From the NCBI RefSeq assembly GCF_014212175.1, contig NZ_JACJVR010000019.1, forward strand, positions 124,001-188,000: DNA of 64,000 nt. The letters are read 5' to 3'. The number at the start of each line of letters is the position of its first letter. The first letter of the stretch is position 1. This document shows positions 1 through 8,540 of this stretch, piece after piece. Below the pieces are notes generated by a model. It searched no databases and was not told where the DNA came from. It was given only the letters and a program-made list of their open reading frames with translations. Source of the DNA: Cohnella xylanilytica. Its GTDB lineage: Bacteria; Bacillota; Bacilli; Paenibacillales; Paenibacillaceae. A program made the translations under genes and the position numbers.

Positions 1-520
1 GGTCGCCGAAGCCGTCGTGGAAGATCAAGATGGTGCCGGGCTCCACCGTCTCCCTCGTCGTCTCCACGATATGATCGACTCCCGGCATCTCCCAATCCCT
101 CGCGGCGCCGTTCACGGCCCCGATGACCGGATAGCCGAATTCCGCGACGGTCGCCGCGGCTTGCTCGTCAAACGCGAAGTAAGGCGGCCGGAACGTCGCG
201 GGCTTCACCCCGGTCGTCTCCAGGATGATCCGCTCGGAGCGAAGCAGCTCGGACCGGCGCGCTTCTTCGTCGAGCTTGGTCACATCCGGATGCGTATACG
301 TATGATTGCCGATCTCGTGTCCCTGTTCGAGTACGGCCCGGGCCGTATCGGGAGATCGCTCGATCTGCTCCCCGATCATGTAGAACGTCGCTTTGCCGTT
401 CGCCTCGCGGAAGATATCGAGCAGTTGAGGCGTATAAATGGGATTAGGCCCGTCGTCGAACGTAAACGCGACGACCTTCCGCGTCGTCGGATGCCTCATT
501 ACGGGTGAAGTTAAGGTCAA
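1..520 (-). CDS. polysaccharide deacetylase (NodB domain), 3' end cut by window
   Basis: The reading frame runs off the left edge, so only the N-terminal ~173 residues are visible. It shows the NodB motif TFDDGP, the zinc-ligand motif HTYTH and FRPPYF further on, which together mark a carbohydrate esterase family 4 deacetylase acting on peptidoglycan, chitin or another N-acetylated glycan. A TTG at 520 has an AGGAG-like site (531-536) ten bases upstream; an in-frame ATG at 499 is the alternative start. No signal peptide precedes the catalytic domain, so the visible form would be cytoplasmic or use an unusual export route. Family assignment is firm; the substrate is not known. Confidence 0.85.
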   Translation of the reverse strand, partial: MTLTSPVMRHPTTRKVVAFTFDDGPNPIYTPQLLDIFREANGKATFYMIGEQIERSPDTARAVLEQGHEIGNHTYTHPDVTKLDEEARRSELLRSERIILETTGVKPATFRPPYFAFDEQAAATVAEFGYPVIGAVNGAARDWEMPGVDHIVETTRETVEPGTILIFHDGFGD

Positions 521-594
521 GATCGCTCAGCTCCTCTTCTTCTTGTCGTCCCCGATTCTACTCTCCGGACGATACTCCGTCAATCCTTCTAATT

Positions 595-1344
595 TTATAG
601 GATTCGCGCGGCCAAGAGGCCGAGGTATTCCTTGAGCGCCAGCCCCGTGATCTGCACCGATTCGGCGTTCGGAGCGAGGCGGCCCGGATAGAAGGCGAAC
701 CGGCCGTTCGTCCAGTAATCCGCCGGGTACGGCTGCACCTTCACTCCCGCCTGCTTGAACTCCAGCACCGAGCGGGGCATGTGGAAGGCGGACGTGACCA
801 GCACCGGGGAATCGTAGCCTTTCTCCTTCAGCAGCTCAGCGGTGTTGACAGCGTTCTGCTCCGTGTTCAAGGAGCGGTTCTCGACGAGGATGGCCTCTTC
901 CGGGACGCCGAGGCCGAGCAGCTGCCGCTTCGCGATATTCGCTTCGTTGCCGGTGTCGGAGAACACTTGGCCGCCGGAGAACAGAATCGGCAATCCTGTC
1001 GACCGGTGCAGCCGGACGGCGACCAGCAGCCGGTTCGCCGCCGCTCCCGACAGGTTGCCTTCGCCGTCGATGTCGGGAGTCGAGCTGGTCGCGCCTCCGC
1101 CCAGGACGACGATAACGTCCCCTTGAACCTCGCTCGGCTGCGGATACCGCTTCTCCAAGCTGCCGATCAACGCGTGGCTGACCAGTTGAGTCGCGGACAA
1201 ATAGAATAGAAGCGTTATCGCCAGCAGGGCGACGGCCGGCTTGCGCTGGCGCTTCCACAGCCACAGGACGAGCAGCAGGAGCAGCACGACGAACAGGCCG
1301 GGGGGCAGCACGAAGCTGTAGATGAATTTGATCAGGTAGATCAA
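595..1344 (-). CDS. YdcF/SanA-like (DUF218) membrane protein
   Basis: A 249-residue protein with two N-terminal membrane segments (about residues 8-28 and 36-55) followed by a DUF218 domain. Visible family motifs are VIVVLGGG near residue 80, LFSGGQ, the acidic-Asn stretch ENRSLNT and the late VTSAFHMPRS. Relatives such as SanA/ElyC are linked to envelope integrity or lipid-carrier metabolism, but biochemical activity in Gram-positives is unsettled. The start is TTG at 1344 with AGGAG 12 bases upstream. It appears to be a single-gene unit. Confidence 0.82.
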   Translation of the reverse strand: MIYLIKFIYSFVLPPGLFVVLLLLLVLWLWKRQRKPAVALLAITLLFYLSATQLVSHALIGSLEKRYPQPSEVQGDVIVVLGGGATSSTPDIDGEGNLSGAAANRLLVAVRLHRSTGLPILFSGGQVFSDTGNEANIAKRQLLGLGVPEEAILVENRSLNTEQNAVNTAELLKEKGYDSPVLVTSAFHMPRSVLEFKQAGVKVQPYPADYWTNGRFAFYPGRLAPNAESVQITGLALKEYLGLLAARIL

Positions 1345-1539
1345 CGCGGGTCACGTCTCCTTCTCCATCCGGAACGATCTAATCTATCTCTCTCCATATT
1401 GTAGCATGGCGAGATTGGAGCGTCTGTCCGTCGAAGGTTAACTTTTTCTCCTGGGAGGCGGGACTTTATACCGGAGGGCTGAGGCGGGAGCGTCGGGGGT
1501 ATCGGTCGGGCTCATCGATTGAAGCGCGCGAACGCAAAG

Positions 1540-1575
1540 AAGCGGCAAAGCCCCGAATCGGGAGCCTTGCCGCTT
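1540..1575 (-). terminator. terminator of the leftward sugar-acid operon
   Basis: A GC-rich stem formed by AAGCGGCAA at one side and its complement at the other encloses a second short pairing of CCCCGA with TCGGGA. On the minus strand it is followed by a CTTT-rich stretch. It lies 40 bases after the aldo/keto reductase stop. Confidence 0.65.
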
Positions 1576-1617
1576 GCCGACGAAGCATGAGCCCTCGAAG
1601 GGATGCGATGCCGCCGG

Positions 1618-2454
1618 TCAGAAGTTGAAGTTGTCGGGATCGGAGCCGAAGCGGCGGTTGCGGTTCAGGCCGTCCAGCAGCGCCATGTCCTCGGCCGACA
1701 GCTCGAAGTCGAAGACGTCGGCGTTCTCGCGGATCCGCTTCTCGTTCGTCGACTTCGGAATGGTGACGACGCCGTGCTGCAGATCCCAGCGGAGCACGAC
1801 CTGCGCCGCCGTTTTCCCATGCTTGGCCGCCAGCTGTCCGATCTCCGGAACGTCCAGATTGCCCTGCATGAGCGGGCTCCAGGCTTCCAGCTGAATGCCT
1901 TGGCGTTCGCAGAACTGCCGCAATTCGACCTGCGACAGGAGCGGATGATACTCCACCTGGTTGACCATCGGCTTGATCTCGAACGCTTCGAGAATGTCCT
2001 TCAAGTGATGGATCTGGAAGTTGCTCACCCCGATCGCCCGAACCGCCCCGTCCCGGTACAGCCTCTCCAGGGCGCGGTACGTCTCCAGATACTTCCCCTT
2101 CACCGGCCAGTGCACCAGATACAGGTCGATCACGTCCAGCCCGAGCCGCTCCCGGCTCGCTTCGAACGCCCGCAGCGTGCTGTCGTAGCCCTGGTCGGAA
2201 TTCCACACCTTCGTCGTGATGAACAGCTCGTCGCGCGGAACGCCGCTGTCCTGGATCGCCCGGCCGACGCCCTCTTCGTTGTTGTACGCCTTCGCCGTGT
2301 CGATGCTCCGGTAGCCGACCTCGATCGCCGTCCTTACGGCCTGCTCGACTTCCTCGCCTTCCTTCACTTTGAACACGCCGAGTCCGAGCCGGGGCATGCG
2401 CACCCCGTTGTGAAGAACGGCGACGTCCGTCAAGCCTTGCAGTTGAATCGTCAT
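1618..2454 (-). CDS. aldo/keto reductase
   Basis: A 278-residue NAD(P)H-dependent reductase of the AKR (beta/alpha)8 barrel family. Visible signatures are GYRSIDTAKAYNNE (catalytic Asp and Tyr), the Lys in ITTKVWN, LYLVHWP (catalytic His), AIGVSNF and the C-terminal IPKST cofactor motif. It is the last gene of the leftward permease-permease-binding protein-uxuA operon, so a plausible job is reduction of a keto-sugar or uronate intermediate; this is inferred from context. ATG at 2454 is chosen because AAGGAGG lies at 2466-2474; longer in-frame extensions run into the uxuA coding region. Confidence 0.9.
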   Translation of the reverse strand: MTIQLQGLTDVAVLHNGVRMPRLGLGVFKVKEGEEVEQAVRTAIEVGYRSIDTAKAYNNEEGVGRAIQDSGVPRDELFITTKVWNSDQGYDSTLRAFEASRERLGLDVIDLYLVHWPVKGKYLETYRALERLYRDGAVRAIGVSNFQIHHLKDILEAFEIKPMVNQVEYHPLLSQVELRQFCERQGIQLEAWSPLMQGNLDVPEIGQLAAKHGKTAAQVVLRWDLQHGVVTIPKSTNEKRIRENADVFDFELSAEDMALLDGLNRNRRFGSDPDNFNF

Positions 2455-2482
2455 GAGATCGATGGCCTCCTTTTCCGTGTCG

Positions 2483-3454
2483 TCATGAGATCGATCGCGT
2501 CCGCCCGGCGGCCGCTTCCATGAGCCCCTTGATGTAGCCGACGCCGTACAGCCGCCCGAGCAGCTCGTAGCCCGGGTTGGCGTTGTCCTCCCCTTCCATC
2601 GTCGGGACATGGTCGGGCCGCGCCGGACCGGAGAATCCGACCTCGTAATACGTTCTCATCGCTTCCAGCATATCCGTCTGGCCGTCGTCGTGGAAGGTCT
2701 CCTCGAATTTCTCGGCGCTGCCGCGCACGTCGCGGAAGTGAACGAAGAACAGCTTGTTCTGCGCGGCGAACCGGCGAATGACGCTCGGAATGTGCTCGCC
2801 GGCCGTCGTCAGCGTCCCTTGGCAGAGCGTGACGCCGCTGTACTCGCTCGGCACGAGGTCGATGGCCCGCTGCAGGGCATCCGCGCTTCGAAGAATTCGC
2901 GAGACGCCGCGGATCGGCGAGATCGGCGGATCGTCCGGATGAAGCGCCAGCTTCACCTTCGCCTTCTCGGCTACCGGAACGATTCTCTCCAGGAAATACT
3001 TCAAGTTGTCCCACAGCCGCTCCTCCGTGACGATTCCCGCTTCCGTGAGCGGCGCGTCCTTCAGAAGCGAATGATCGTAGCTCGAGACGAGCGCCCCTCC
3101 CCGGGTCACCGTCGTCGTCGACGTGCGGAACCAGTTGAACTGCGCCATGAAGTTGTAGCAGAGCACCGGAATGCCGACGGCTCCCATGTTCTCGACGAAC
3201 CGCTTGAAGGTCTCGATCTCCTCGTCCCGGCCGGGCGCGCCCAGCTTGATCCGGTTCGAAGGCGGCATCGACTCGATGACCTCGAGCTTGAGACCGGCAT
3301 CCTCGAACCGGCGCTTCATGTGCAGGAGCGGCACGTACTCCCAAGGCTCCTTCTCTTCCCAAGGCAGAGGACCGACGGCATGTCCGAGCCCCATCTGCCT
3401 GGACAGGCTCCAGAGGCGGTTCGGACGCGACGGCAGAAATTCGGCCAGCAACAC
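2483..3454 (-). CDS. uxuA: mannonate dehydratase
   Basis: A 323-residue TIM-barrel enzyme of the UxuA family, which dehydrates D-mannonate to 2-keto-3-deoxygluconate in hexuronate breakdown. The family N-terminus EFLPSRPNRLW sits immediately after the chosen GTG start at 3454, which has GGGGGAG eight bases upstream; the ATG further upstream would add a tail not seen in relatives. Later motifs are VLCYNFMAQF, LALHPDDPP, GVTLCQGT, FVHFRDVRG and the final GRLYGVGYIKG. It follows the ABC genes after a possible attenuating hairpin and precedes the aldo/keto reductase by 28 bases, so import and catabolism are co-expressed. Confidence 0.92.
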   Translation of the reverse strand: MLLAEFLPSRPNRLWSLSRQMGLGHAVGPLPWEEKEPWEYVPLLHMKRRFEDAGLKLEVIESMPPSNRIKLGAPGRDEEIETFKRFVENMGAVGIPVLCYNFMAQFNWFRTSTTTVTRGGALVSSYDHSLLKDAPLTEAGIVTEERLWDNLKYFLERIVPVAEKAKVKLALHPDDPPISPIRGVSRILRSADALQRAIDLVPSEYSGVTLCQGTLTTAGEHIPSVIRRFAAQNKLFFVHFRDVRGSAEKFEETFHDDGQTDMLEAMRTYYEVGFSGPARPDHVPTMEGEDNANPGYELLGRLYGVGYIKGLMEAAAGRTRSIS

Positions 3455-3485
3455 GGCGGCAACTCCCCCAATCGATCGATGATGA

Positions 3486-3533
3486 AAATAAAAGCGGCGG
3501 CCGACCTCCGAATCCGCGCGAAGCAACCGCCGC
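3486..3533 (-). terminator. intra-operon hairpin between binding protein and uxuA
   Basis: On the minus strand GGGCGGCGG and GCCGCCGC pair around a loop of about 26 bases, followed by CTTTTATTTTC. This looks like a leaky terminator or processing stem, which would give the binding protein more transcript than the downstream enzymes. Confidence 0.5.
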
Positions 3534-3545
3534 CCGATCCCCGCC

Positions 3546-4886
3546 TTACTTCTGCTTGGCCGCGATATCCTGGCCGAGCTTGTTGATCTCCTCGTACGCC
3601 TTCTCGACCGTCTTCTGGCCGAACATGACCGCTTCCATCGTCGTCTTGTAGAAGTCGACCCACTCCGTGTACCCCGGGCCCGCCGAATAGAACGGCATCG
3701 CCTTCTCCGAAGCGACGTCGGCCAGCGCCTTGCTGATCTTGTCCTTCGCTTCCAGATTCGGCTCGAGCTCCTTGTAGATCGATTCGTTGATCGGAATGCC
3801 GCGCGTCAGCCCGAGAGCCTTGCCCCCTTCGGAATCGGTGATGAACCACTTGACGAACTTCTTCGCCTCTTCCTTATGCTTCGACGTCGCGCTGACGCCG
3901 AGGAAAATCGTTGATTGCGCCCAACCGCCCCCGGATGGCCCGTTCGGCACGTTGACGACGGCCACCTTGCCCGGCATCAGCTGCTCGAGCGCCGCGACGG
4001 AGCCGACCGTCGCGCCCCGCGTCATCACCTTGCCGGACGCCATCGGGTCCGCCTGCGGGTCGTTCTCCAGGAACGCGAGCGAGGTGTCGGCCGGAGGAAG
4101 CACGTTCTCCTTGCGCAGAGCCGCCAGCTCGTTGTGGAACTTGACGAACAGGTCCTTGTCGAGGTTGAACGTTTTGCCGCCGTCGGCCATAATCGCTCCC
4201 TTGCCCTGCGAAGCTTGATACCACTGGAACCAGTCCCAGGCGTTCGTCGGGTCGCCGATCGGGTACTTGTCTTCCGGCAGCTTCTTCTTCGCGTCGCGCG
4301 CCCACTGGAAGTACTCCTCCCACGTCCAGCCCTGCTTCGGCAGCTCGATGCCGGCCGCCTCCAGGTCGGGCTTGTTGTAGGCGATCCCTTGCGCGTTATG
4401 GCTGAGCGGGATGCCGTACAGCTTGCCGCCGATCTTCACGTTCTCGAGGATGTTGTCGGGCACGACGCCGGACAGGTCGATGTCGGACAGATCCTCCATG
4501 ACGCCGCGGGACACGTAGTCCTGGATATAGGCGGCGTCCATCTGCAGCACGTCCGGCACCGCCTTCGAGGCGACGAGCGTCGGCAGCTTCTGCCAGTAGG
4601 CGTCCCACGCCATGAACTCCGGCTTGAACGTCACGTTCGGGTTCTGCTTCGTGTAGATGCCGAGAGCCGCCTTCGTCGCTTCGTGCCGCGCGTCGGGCCC
4701 CCACCACGTAATGCCGAGCTCGACCGCCTGACCGCCCGGCGAGGCCGACGCGCCGCTCTCGCTCGGAGAAGCGCTGCCGCTCGGCGCGTTCTCCTTGTCG
4801 CCGCCTCCGCTGCCGCAAGCCGTCAAGACCAGCGACAGAGCCATCAAGAGCGCGCCCGTCTCTTGAATTCCTCTTCTTTTCCTCAT
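3546..4886 (-). CDS. extracellular sugar-binding lipoprotein (ABC, family 1)
   Basis: A 446-residue solute-binding protein with a lipoprotein signal peptide: basic MRKRR start, hydrophobic stretch and lipobox LTAC (Cys about residue 24), then a Gly/Ser-rich linker. The mature part has typical family-1 features such as ITWWGPDARHE, LLQMDAAYIQDYV and GIPLSHNAQGIAYN. It captures a sugar or sugar acid for the two CUT1 permeases upstream in the operon. ATG 4886 is preferred over TTG 4895 because AGGGG lies ten bases before the ATG and would nearly touch the TTG. No ATPase is encoded nearby; CUT1 systems often share a distant MsmX-like ATPase. Confidence 0.93.
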   Translation of the reverse strand: MRKRRGIQETGALLMALSLVLTACGSGGGDKENAPSGSASPSESGASASPGGQAVELGITWWGPDARHEATKAALGIYTKQNPNVTFKPEFMAWDAYWQKLPTLVASKAVPDVLQMDAAYIQDYVSRGVMEDLSDIDLSGVVPDNILENVKIGGKLYGIPLSHNAQGIAYNKPDLEAAGIELPKQGWTWEEYFQWARDAKKKLPEDKYPIGDPTNAWDWFQWYQASQGKGAIMADGGKTFNLDKDLFVKFHNELAALRKENVLPPADTSLAFLENDPQADPMASGKVMTRGATVGSVAALEQLMPGKVAVVNVPNGPSGGGWAQSTIFLGVSATSKHKEEAKKFVKWFITDSEGGKALGLTRGIPINESIYKELEPNLEAKDKISKALADVASEKAMPFYSAGPGYTEWVDFYKTTMEAVMFGQKTVEKAYEEINKLGQDIAAKQK

Positions 4887-4921
4887 GACATCCAATCCCC
4901 TCTCGATTCATTCTATTTGGT

Positions 4922-5752
4922 TCAGCCTTTCATGCCGGTAGTGGCGATCCCCTCGACGAAGTGCTTCTGCGCGAAGAAGAAGATGACGGCGGACGGGATG
5001 ACCGACAGCAGCGACATGGCCAGCAGTTGCCCCCACTTGATCTCGAACTGGTCGATGAACATGCGAAGAGCGAGCCCGACGGTGAACTTCTCGACGGAGC
5101 TCAGGTACAGCACCTGGGCGAAGAAGTCGTCCCAGCTCCAGATGAAGGTGAAGATCGCGACGGTGACGAGTGCCGGCTTGACGAGCGGAAGGATGATCCG
5201 CAGGAAGATCCCGTATACGGAAGCGCCGTCGATCTTGGCCGCGTCGTCGAGGTCGCGCGGCAGGCCGCGGATGAACTGAACGAGCAGGAAGATGAAGAAC
5301 GCGCCCCCGCCGAAGAAGTGGGGAAGGATCAGCGGCACGTAGCTGTCGACCCAGCCGAGCTTGTTATACAGAATGTATTGCGGCACGATCGTCACCTGTC
5401 CCGGGAGCATGAGCGTCAGCAGCATGATGGAGAACCAGAAGCCCCTCAGGGGAAAATGAAGCCGGGCGAAGCCGAAGGCGACGAGAGCGGCCGTCAGCAC
5501 CCCGCCGGCGACGTTCGCTACTTCCATGAGCAGCGTGTTGACGAAGAAGTGCCCGAACGTGAAGTCGCTCGAGAATCGCCAGCCTTCCGAGTAATTGTCC
5601 CATCTCGGCGAACTCGGCCACAGCGTCGGCAAGCTCATCTCGGCCGTCTCCTTGAGCGAGGCGCCGAGCCACCAGATGACCGGGTAGAGCATGAGCAGCG
5701 AGAACGCGATCATGAACAGATGATGGAGAAGCTTCGAGGGACGAAGCGTCAT
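4922..5752 (-). CDS. carbohydrate ABC permease, MalG type
   Basis: A 276-residue inner-membrane permease with about six transmembrane segments, first at residues 10-30. The ATPase-contact EAA loop is recognisable as DLDDAAKIDGASVYGIFLR. The C-terminus HFVEGIATTGMKG is typical for MalG-like CUT1 subunits. Its ATG overlaps the stop of the partner permease by four bases, implying translational coupling. Substrate is inferred from neighbours (uronate, aldonate or oligouronide). Confidence 0.92.
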   Translation of the reverse strand: MTLRPSKLLHHLFMIAFSLLMLYPVIWWLGASLKETAEMSLPTLWPSSPRWDNYSEGWRFSSDFTFGHFFVNTLLMEVANVAGGVLTAALVAFGFARLHFPLRGFWFSIMLLTLMLPGQVTIVPQYILYNKLGWVDSYVPLILPHFFGGGAFFIFLLVQFIRGLPRDLDDAAKIDGASVYGIFLRIILPLVKPALVTVAIFTFIWSWDDFFAQVLYLSSVEKFTVGLALRMFIDQFEIKWGQLLAMSLLSVIPSAVIFFFAQKHFVEGIATTGMKG

Positions 5753-6669
5753 TTGGATCTCCCCCCGTCCGTCTCGTAGAACACCCAATATCGCGAGGCG
5801 AGGAAGTTCAGCGCCGTCAGAACGGCGACGATGACGAGCAGAATCCACGCCAAGGCGGAGGCGTAGCCCATCTGGTAATGCTTGAACGCTTTCTCGTAGA
5901 GGAAGACGGCGTACACGTACGTCGACTGCATCGGACCGCCGCGGGGCGTAATGACGAAGGAAGCGGTGAACATCTGGAACGAGCCGATGATGCCCAGGAC
6001 GAGGTTGAAGAACATGACGGGCGAGAGCATGGGCAGCGTGATGTGGAAAAATTTGCGGACCGGATTCGCGCCGTCGACCGAAGCGGACTCGTACAGCTCC
6101 TGGGGAATCTGCTTCAGCCCGGCGAGGAAGATGACCATCGTCGAACCGAATTGCCACGTGTTCAGCAGAATAAGCGTCCCGAGCGCGGTGTCCGGATTGG
6201 AGATCCAGCCCGTGCCTTCGATGCCGAACCAGGCCAGCACGTGATTGACGTAGCCGTCCTTGCCGAACATGTTGCGCCACAGCGCGGCGACGGCGATACT
6301 GCCCCCGATCAGCGACGGGAAGTAGATCGCGGTGCGGTACGCGTTCATTCCGCGAATGTTGCGGCTCAGCAGCATGGCGACGAGCAGCGAGAACAGCAGC
6401 TTGAGCGGAACGGAGAACAGGACGAACGCGAACGTGACGCTAAGCGACTTCCGAAAGGTAGGATCGCTGCCGAACATTCTCGCGTAATTGTCGAGCCCGA
6501 CCCAGACCGGCTCGCTGAGCAGCGAATAGTCGGTGAAGGACAAGTAGAACGATTGGCCGATCGGCCACAGCGTCAGAAGCAGGAACCCGACGAGCCACGG
6601 CGAGATGAACACGTAGCCCGACCAATCGATCCGCTTCTTCGCCCGCTTCCGCGCCGCATCGGCGATCAT
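5749..6669 (-). CDS. carbohydrate ABC permease, MalF type
   Basis: A 306-residue CUT1 permease beginning with a basic tail then RIDWSGYVFISPWLVGF, the usual MalF-like first helix. The EAA loop reads ELYESASVDGANPVRKFFH. It is the first gene of the leftward five-gene operon and pairs with the MalG-type subunit that overlaps its stop. The ribosome site before ATG 6669 is weak (GGAGCG), unusual for this locus, so initial translation may be limiting. Confidence 0.9.
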   Translation of the reverse strand: MIADAARKRAKKRIDWSGYVFISPWLVGFLLLTLWPIGQSFYLSFTDYSLLSEPVWVGLDNYARMFGSDPTFRKSLSVTFAFVLFSVPLKLLFSLLVAMLLSRNIRGMNAYRTAIYFPSLIGGSIAVAALWRNMFGKDGYVNHVLAWFGIEGTGWISNPDTALGTLILLNTWQFGSTMVIFLAGLKQIPQELYESASVDGANPVRKFFHITLPMLSPVMFFNLVLGIIGSFQMFTASFVITPRGGPMQSTYVYAVFLYEKAFKHYQMGYASALAWILLVIVAVLTALNFLASRYWVFYETDGGRSK

Positions 6670-6758
6670 TGGCGCCGGCGCTCCGGCGTTTGCCCGGGTA
6701 ACCCCATGAGCGGTTCCCCCTTTCTTCTCTCGATTTTGGAGCCTGGCAATAAAATAAC

Positions 6759-6772
6759 ATTAAGCGCTTACA
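6759..6772. promoter_or_regulatory. cre-like/LacI-family box in the divergent promoter
   Basis: ATTAAGCGCTTACA has the palindromic core AAGCGCTT and fits the Bacillales catabolite-responsive element except at its first two positions. It sits 90 bases before the leftward operon and 157 bases before the rightward SDR start, so CcpA or a LacI-type regulator could control one or both. Confidence 0.5.
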
Positions 6773-6785
6773 TCTTTAAGGAGAC

Positions 6786-6841
6786 GAATTTACGATTTTG
6801 TTTGTTTTTTTTGCGAAAAAATCAAACAAAATCATAATTTT
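6786..6841. promoter_or_regulatory. long inverted repeat operator in the divergent promoter
   Basis: GATTTTGTTTG (6794-6804) and its exact complement CAAACAAAATC (6823-6833) flank a T-run facing an A-run; the match extends outward to about 16 of 18 positions. There is no long T-tract after it, so it looks more like paired operator half-sites (GntR- or DeoR-like in style) than a terminator. The cognate regulator is not identified; the GntR gene at 15.7 kb is one candidate. Confidence 0.5.
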
Positions 6842-6928
6842 ATGGCATCGCGCCGTCCGATAGCCTCTCGTTATCATGAACTTGCAAACGCATGCAGCCT
6901 GTTCCCGGGAGAGGAGGAGGATGGATTC

Positions 6929-7729
6929 GTGAGGCTGCAAGGAAAAGTCGTCTTCGTCACCGACGCCGACGGCCCGTCCGGCCGGGCGATTATGCTTAGG
7001 TTGGCCGCGGAAGGAGCTTCCCTTCTATTGAACAGCGCCTCGGGAGGAGCGGACGTCGCGGCGGAACTGGAGAAGGTTCGCGAGCTGGGAGCGGACGCGC
7101 TCGTCGTCTCCGCCGACCTGCGGCGAAGCTCCGAAGCGGCGCGTATTCTCGACATGGCGGACGAGCGGCTCGGCGCCGTCGACGTTCTGGTCCACAACCA
7201 CGACCGCGTCGTCCCGATCTCCGTCGAGACCGGAGAGGAATCCGTGTTCGCGGACGTGATGGATTGGAACGCGAAGACGGCCTTCGTCTGCGCGAAGGCC
7301 GTCGGCAAGCGGATGGAGGCGGGACAGAAGGGCAGCATCGTCTTCGTCAGCTCGATTCACGCGGAGAAGCCGACCGGCATGTCCTTCGCTTACAGCGCGT
7401 CCAAGGGGGCCGTCAAGATGCTCGCGCGGGAAGCGGCCGTCGTGCTCGGACGCCACGGCGTGCGCGTGAACTCGATCGAGTTCGGGCCCGTCGAAGGGGT
7501 CGACTCCGTGTTCCGCAGCGATATCTCGCTGCTGTACGACTCCTACCGATACAAGGTGCCGGACGGCGTTCTCGGCACGCACGAGGATCTGGCCGAGCTG
7601 GTTCTCTACCTCGCTTCCGACGAGGCCCGTTACCTCAACGGAGCGGACATCCGAATGGACGGCGGGTTCCTGATGCATTACCTGGATTTCAAAATGAAGA
7701 AGCCCCATGCCGCGGGAGGCGCCCCATGA
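6929..7729 (+). CDS. SDR-family protein with degenerate cofactor motif
   Basis: A 266-residue Rossmann-fold protein of the short-chain dehydrogenase family. The catalytic Ser and YxxxK are intact (VSSIHAEK, then YSASKGAVK), but the glycine-rich TGxxxGxG is replaced by TDADGPSG and the usual NNAG by HNHD. It may use an altered cofactor mode or have a non-catalytic role. GTG 6929 is preferred because GAGGAGGAGG lies eight bases upstream; an ATG at 6842 would add 29 residues not seen in SDRs. Its stop overlaps the next SDR start (ATGA), so the two are coupled and may form a heteromer. Confidence 0.8.
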   Translation: MRLQGKVVFVTDADGPSGRAIMLRLAAEGASLLLNSASGGADVAAELEKVRELGADALVVSADLRRSSEAARILDMADERLGAVDVLVHNHDRVVPISVETGEESVFADVMDWNAKTAFVCAKAVGKRMEAGQKGSIVFVSSIHAEKPTGMSFAYSASKGAVKMLAREAAVVLGRHGVRVNSIEFGPVEGVDSVFRSDISLLYDSYRYKVPDGVLGTHEDLAELVLYLASDEARYLNGADIRMDGGFLMHYLDFKMKKPHAAGGAP

Positions 7730-8508
7730 GCCTCGCGGGAAGAGTCGCGCTCGTCACCGGAGCCGGGACCGGCATCGGCCAAGGCGTCGCCCTTATGCTG
7801 GCCGAACGCGGAGCGAAGGTCGCCTTGGGCTATCATTCCAGCGACGAAGGGGCGAAGGACACTCTGCGCCGGATCGAAGAGCTCGGCGGCGAAGCGATGC
7901 TCGTGCGGGCGAATGTCGCGATCCGAACGGAGATCGAGGCGATGGCGCAGGCGGCCGCGGAGCGCTTCGGCGGCCTCGGCATCCTCGTGAACAACGCGGC
8001 TCTGCAGCTCAACTACAACTTCGACCATGACGACGACACCTACGACCGGCAGATCAACGTGAACCTGAAGGGATACTGGCAGTGCATCCAGGCCGTCGTC
8101 CCCTATATGAAGGAGAAGGGCTTCGGCCGGATCGTCAACATCTCTTCCGTCCACGGCAAGCGCCCGACCGACTTCGATACGGTCTACGCGATGACGAAGG
8201 GCGCCATCAAGATGCTCACCCGGGAGAGCGCGATCGAGCTCGCCAAGTACGGCATCACCGTGAACGCGATCGAGCCCGGAGCGATCCGGGTCGGAAGGCA
8301 GGGCACGAAGGAGACGAAGCCGTTCGTGCCGCCGGAGCTCGCCGAACGCGCGCGGGAAGAGAGGCGCGACCTCCGCTGGAAGTTCCCCCTGGGCCGCGTC
8401 GGCCTGCCTTCGGACGTCGCGAGCCTCGTCTGCTACATCGCTTCCGACGAGACGGAGTTCCTGACGGGAGCCGCCATCCGGCTCGACGGAGGAAGCATGC
8501 TGCTGTAA
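7726..8508 (+). CDS. SDR-family oxidoreductase
   Basis: A 260-residue classical SDR: VTGAGTGIGQG cofactor loop, NNAA in place of NNAG, Ser of ISSVHGKR, and YAMTKGAIK as the YxxxK motif. It would interconvert a hydroxyl and a keto group on a sugar or sugar acid using NAD(P)H. In B. subtilis the fructuronate reductase UxuB is an SDR, and a uxuA homologue sits in the divergent operon here, so a UxuB-like role is possible but not shown. It is translationally coupled to the preceding SDR. Confidence 0.88.
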   Translation: MSLAGRVALVTGAGTGIGQGVALMLAERGAKVALGYHSSDEGAKDTLRRIEELGGEAMLVRANVAIRTEIEAMAQAAAERFGGLGILVNNAALQLNYNFDHDDDTYDRQINVNLKGYWQCIQAVVPYMKEKGFGRIVNISSVHGKRPTDFDTVYAMTKGAIKMLTRESAIELAKYGITVNAIEPGAIRVGRQGTKETKPFVPPELAERAREERRDLRWKFPLGRVGLPSDVASLVCYIASDETEFLTGAAIRLDGGSMLL

Positions 8509-8540
8509 CTCTACCACCCCGATAAAGGAGTCCGAGAACC

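Noticed and set aside
6794-6833. Intrinsic terminator between the divergent operons
   Set aside because: Both flanking genes read away from it and no T-tract follows the second arm, so an operator is more likely.
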